From Pseudomonas sp. KUIN-1 (GTDB taxonomy: Bacteria > Pseudomonadota > Gammaproteobacteria > Pseudomonadales > Pseudomonadaceae): 64,000 nucleotides of DNA. The notes beneath the pieces are model-generated. The model did no database searches. It was not told where the DNA came from and saw nothing but the letters and a program-made list of their open reading frames with translations. Location of the stretch: positions 5,692,001 through 5,756,000 of the forward strand of contig NZ_AP020337.1 of the NCBI RefSeq assembly GCF_009176725.1, written 5' to 3'. Of the stretch, positions 62,455 through 64,000 are shown piece by piece (the stretch's first letter is position 1; each line of letters starts with the position of its first letter). A program made the translations under genes and the position numbers.

Positions 62455-62796
62455 GCTTGGGAAGGTGCAAAGGCTTATCGAGCGAAGGTATGAGGCAGCA
62501 AATCAACGGTCGTTCCGATCCGACCCGATCGACGCTACATCATTGTGGCCAGCCACGGAGGCCCGTTGCGCAAATCTAGCCTCGACACAGCATGGCAACG
62601 GTTCATAACTTCGGCCATAGAGGACGGCACCATTACGGCCGAGCAGCGGTTTGGCCTGCATGATCTAAAGCGTAGAGGCATCACAGACACGGCCGGCAAC
62701 AGGGCAGACAAGCAGGAGGCGAGCGGTCATCGGGACGGGGCCATGATGGACGTCTACGACCTCAGCGTGCCGCTGATCAATGCCTCCCAGACGTAG
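62455..62796 (+). pseudogene. Tyrosine integrase C-terminal fragment
   Basis: Frame 62545-62796 encodes LDTAWQRFITSAIEDG, then FGLHDLKRRGITDTAG, ASGHRDGAMMDVYD and a terminal region. It therefore retains HxxLKRR, the GH box and the catalytic Tyr of a phage integrase. The piece just upstream (QRLIERRYEAANQRSFRSDP) belongs to the same protein in a different frame, so a frameshift lies near 62520. The N-terminal half is absent. Confidence 0.75.
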
Positions 62797-63185
62797 CAAG
62801 AGTCATCAGACTTCGACCTGCAGCGCTTTCCGCTTCAAGACTTTCGGCAAAGCGACCCGCGACTGTAACGCTGATCCAGGTGCGCACCACCTCACAACTG
62901 AAGCGCACCGCGCCACTTGCCAAAGCGGCTAGCATCGCGTCGCTCTACAATCCTTCACGCATGGTTTAGAGCCCAGTCGGGCCTGACCTTCAGATCAACA
63001 TCAATGCGCTGAAATGGAACCTGCTTTTCGTGAAGTAAAAATGCCATTCACTGAACAAACGGACAAAGCTCGTGGCTAACGAGCGTGAGCGGTGATTGCG
63101 AGATTTGAATAACCACTGTCATTTCGACAACTCCCGCTTCCGGGCAGGAAGCGGGATGTACAGACTCGAAGGCGTGCCTATCTCG
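62797..63185. other. Spacer after the integrase fragment
   Basis: No supported gene. A hairpin CCCGCTTC / GAAGCGGG at about 63132-63154, just past the stop of the SDR gene on the minus strand, may act in its termination, though a U-tract is lacking. No copy of the tRNA-Thr 3' end is seen here. Confidence 0.4.
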
Positions 63186-63932
63186 TTAAAGCGAGCGACC
63201 ACCATCGACGATAATTTCTGTTCCCAACGTCCAACGAGACTCGTCCGACGCGAGGTACACCACCGCCTTAGCTACTTCCTCAGGCGTGCCAAAACGGCCA
63301 AATGGGATAGTCGCAGCAATATCTTTGTTGACCTGCTCGCGGTATGCATCGGGAATACCCGCCTTGTCGTACAGCGGCGTGTCGATGGGCCCAGGGCTGA
63401 CCGCATTTACTCGTACACCACGCGGAAGAAGCTCGCTAGAGAGCGTTTTCGACATGCTTAGAAAGGCCGCCTTTGTTGCGGCATAAATGGATGAGCGCGG
63501 GGCGCCCAGGTGCGCACTGATCGAGGTGTTAAGAACCACCGATGCAGGGTTTGAGAAGACCGGCAGCAGTGCTTGCAGGAGGAAGTAAGGGCCTTTGACA
63601 TTGATGTCAAAGGAGCGGTCAAACATCTCCTCGTTCCATTCTTCGATCGGCTTCCAGACGGATACGCCAGCATTGAGAAAGGCAATGTCGAGCTGCCCGT
63701 AATGAGACTGAACAGCCTGCGCCAGCTCCTTCTGGGCTGCGACACTCGCTGAGTCGGCTCGCAGCACCAAGACATCGCTCCCTAAAATAGCTTGAGCATT
63801 TGCCATGGACTCAGGATTAACACCTGTGACGATCACGCGTGCGCCTTCGGCGAGAAATTGCTTGGCGGTCTCCAGACCGATGCCGCTTGTACCGCCAGTG
63901 ATGAGAGTACGCTTGCCTTGTAAACGGGACAT
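63186..63932 (-). CDS. SDR family NAD(P)-dependent oxidoreductase
   Basis: 248 residues. Classical short-chain dehydrogenase: cofactor motif TGGTSGIG near the N-terminus, NAG at LNAGVSVWKP, catalytic Ser (NTSISAHLGAPRSS), YAATK active-site Tyr-Lys, and the PGPIDTPL segment. The C-terminus LGTEIIVDGGRSL is typical. Substrate unknown. The start is the ATG at 63932. Marks the return to intact genes after the decayed mobile region. Confidence 0.88.
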   Translation of the reverse strand: MSRLQGKRTLITGGTSGIGLETAKQFLAEGARVIVTGVNPESMANAQAILGSDVLVLRADSASVAAQKELAQAVQSHYGQLDIAFLNAGVSVWKPIEEWNEEMFDRSFDINVKGPYFLLQALLPVFSNPASVVLNTSISAHLGAPRSSIYAATKAAFLSMSKTLSSELLPRGVRVNAVSPGPIDTPLYDKAGIPDAYREQVNKDIAATIPFGRFGTPEEVAKAVVYLASDESRWTLGTEIIVDGGRSL

Positions 63933-64000
63933 GTAATTTCCTCTCTATTGGTTCGGCCAGCCGGACGGCTGACCTTCTGAGAGCAACTATGTATTCATGC

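Overview
The window reads as chromosome of a plant-associated Pseudomonas, most likely a member of the Pseudomonas syringae group. Most blocks have the gene order of fluorescent pseudomonads (spu polyamine genes, secB-grxC-gpmI-envC-ctpA, hisB-H-A-F, asmA-mutY-yggX). The lineage-specific evidence is a complete avrPto-type type III effector gene with a perfect hrp box near the right end. Gene calls rest on reading translated frames, start signals and motifs; no database search was possible.

Layout. 1-7.5 kb: polyamine uptake and gamma-glutamylation genes (spuF-E-D-C-B on the minus strand, spuI divergent). 7.5-13.3 kb: an accessory patch with palindromic intergenic repeats, a TetR regulator, two short Rhs-type polymorphic toxin-like genes that share a core but differ in their tips, decayed copies of the TetR 3' end, and a delta-60-repeat protein bounded by a duplicated terminator. 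13.3-17.4 kb: a sulfonate ABC transporter (ssuA-C-B-F) without ssuD or ssuE, a tandem 144-bp repeat and the 1-Cys peroxiredoxin lsfA. 17.5-19.9 kb: an OprD-family porin, then a gene-poor stretch ending in an orphan sigma-54 promoter. 19.9-27.4 kb: the conserved trmL / secB-grxC-rhodanese / gpmI-envC-ctpA-yibQ block. 27.6-33.7 kb: probable secreted or host-directed hydrolases (an M60 metallopeptidase and two paralogous trypsin-like proteases) around a solute-binding protein. 33.7-38.2 kb: hisF, hisA, a DUF2164 gene, hisH, hisB and an aromatic aminotransferase. 38.3-44.5 kb: an OFA-family transporter, asmA, mutY, yggX and tRNA-Phe.

44.8-46.3 kb, next to tRNA-Phe, holds a two-gene module: a DUF6932-like nucleotidyltransferase-fold protein overlapping an unknown 300-residue protein. 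I consider this the best candidate for an undescribed system. 46.5-55.4 kb: a small lipoprotein, a soluble PAS-PAS chemoreceptor, a GABA-type permease, a polar amino acid ABC transporter and a methyltransferase. 55.4-57.5 kb: a palindrome-rich spacer, a DUF6124 gene with a probable structured leader, and a J-domain membrane protein. From tRNA-Thr (58.2 kb) to about 62.8 kb lies a decayed mobile region: iteron-like repeats, an unknown gene, coding debris, avrPto, a tail/baseplate gene broken by a stop codon, and an integrase fragment. An SDR oxidoreductase closes the window.

How the genes fit together: the core blocks cover nitrogen, sulfur and amino acid acquisition, protein export, cell division (EnvC/CtpA), histidine synthesis and DNA repair. 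The accessory patches carry competition (Rhs) and host-interaction functions (AvrPto, M60, proteases). They sit in intergenic repeat zones or beside tRNA genes, as expected for insertion hot spots.
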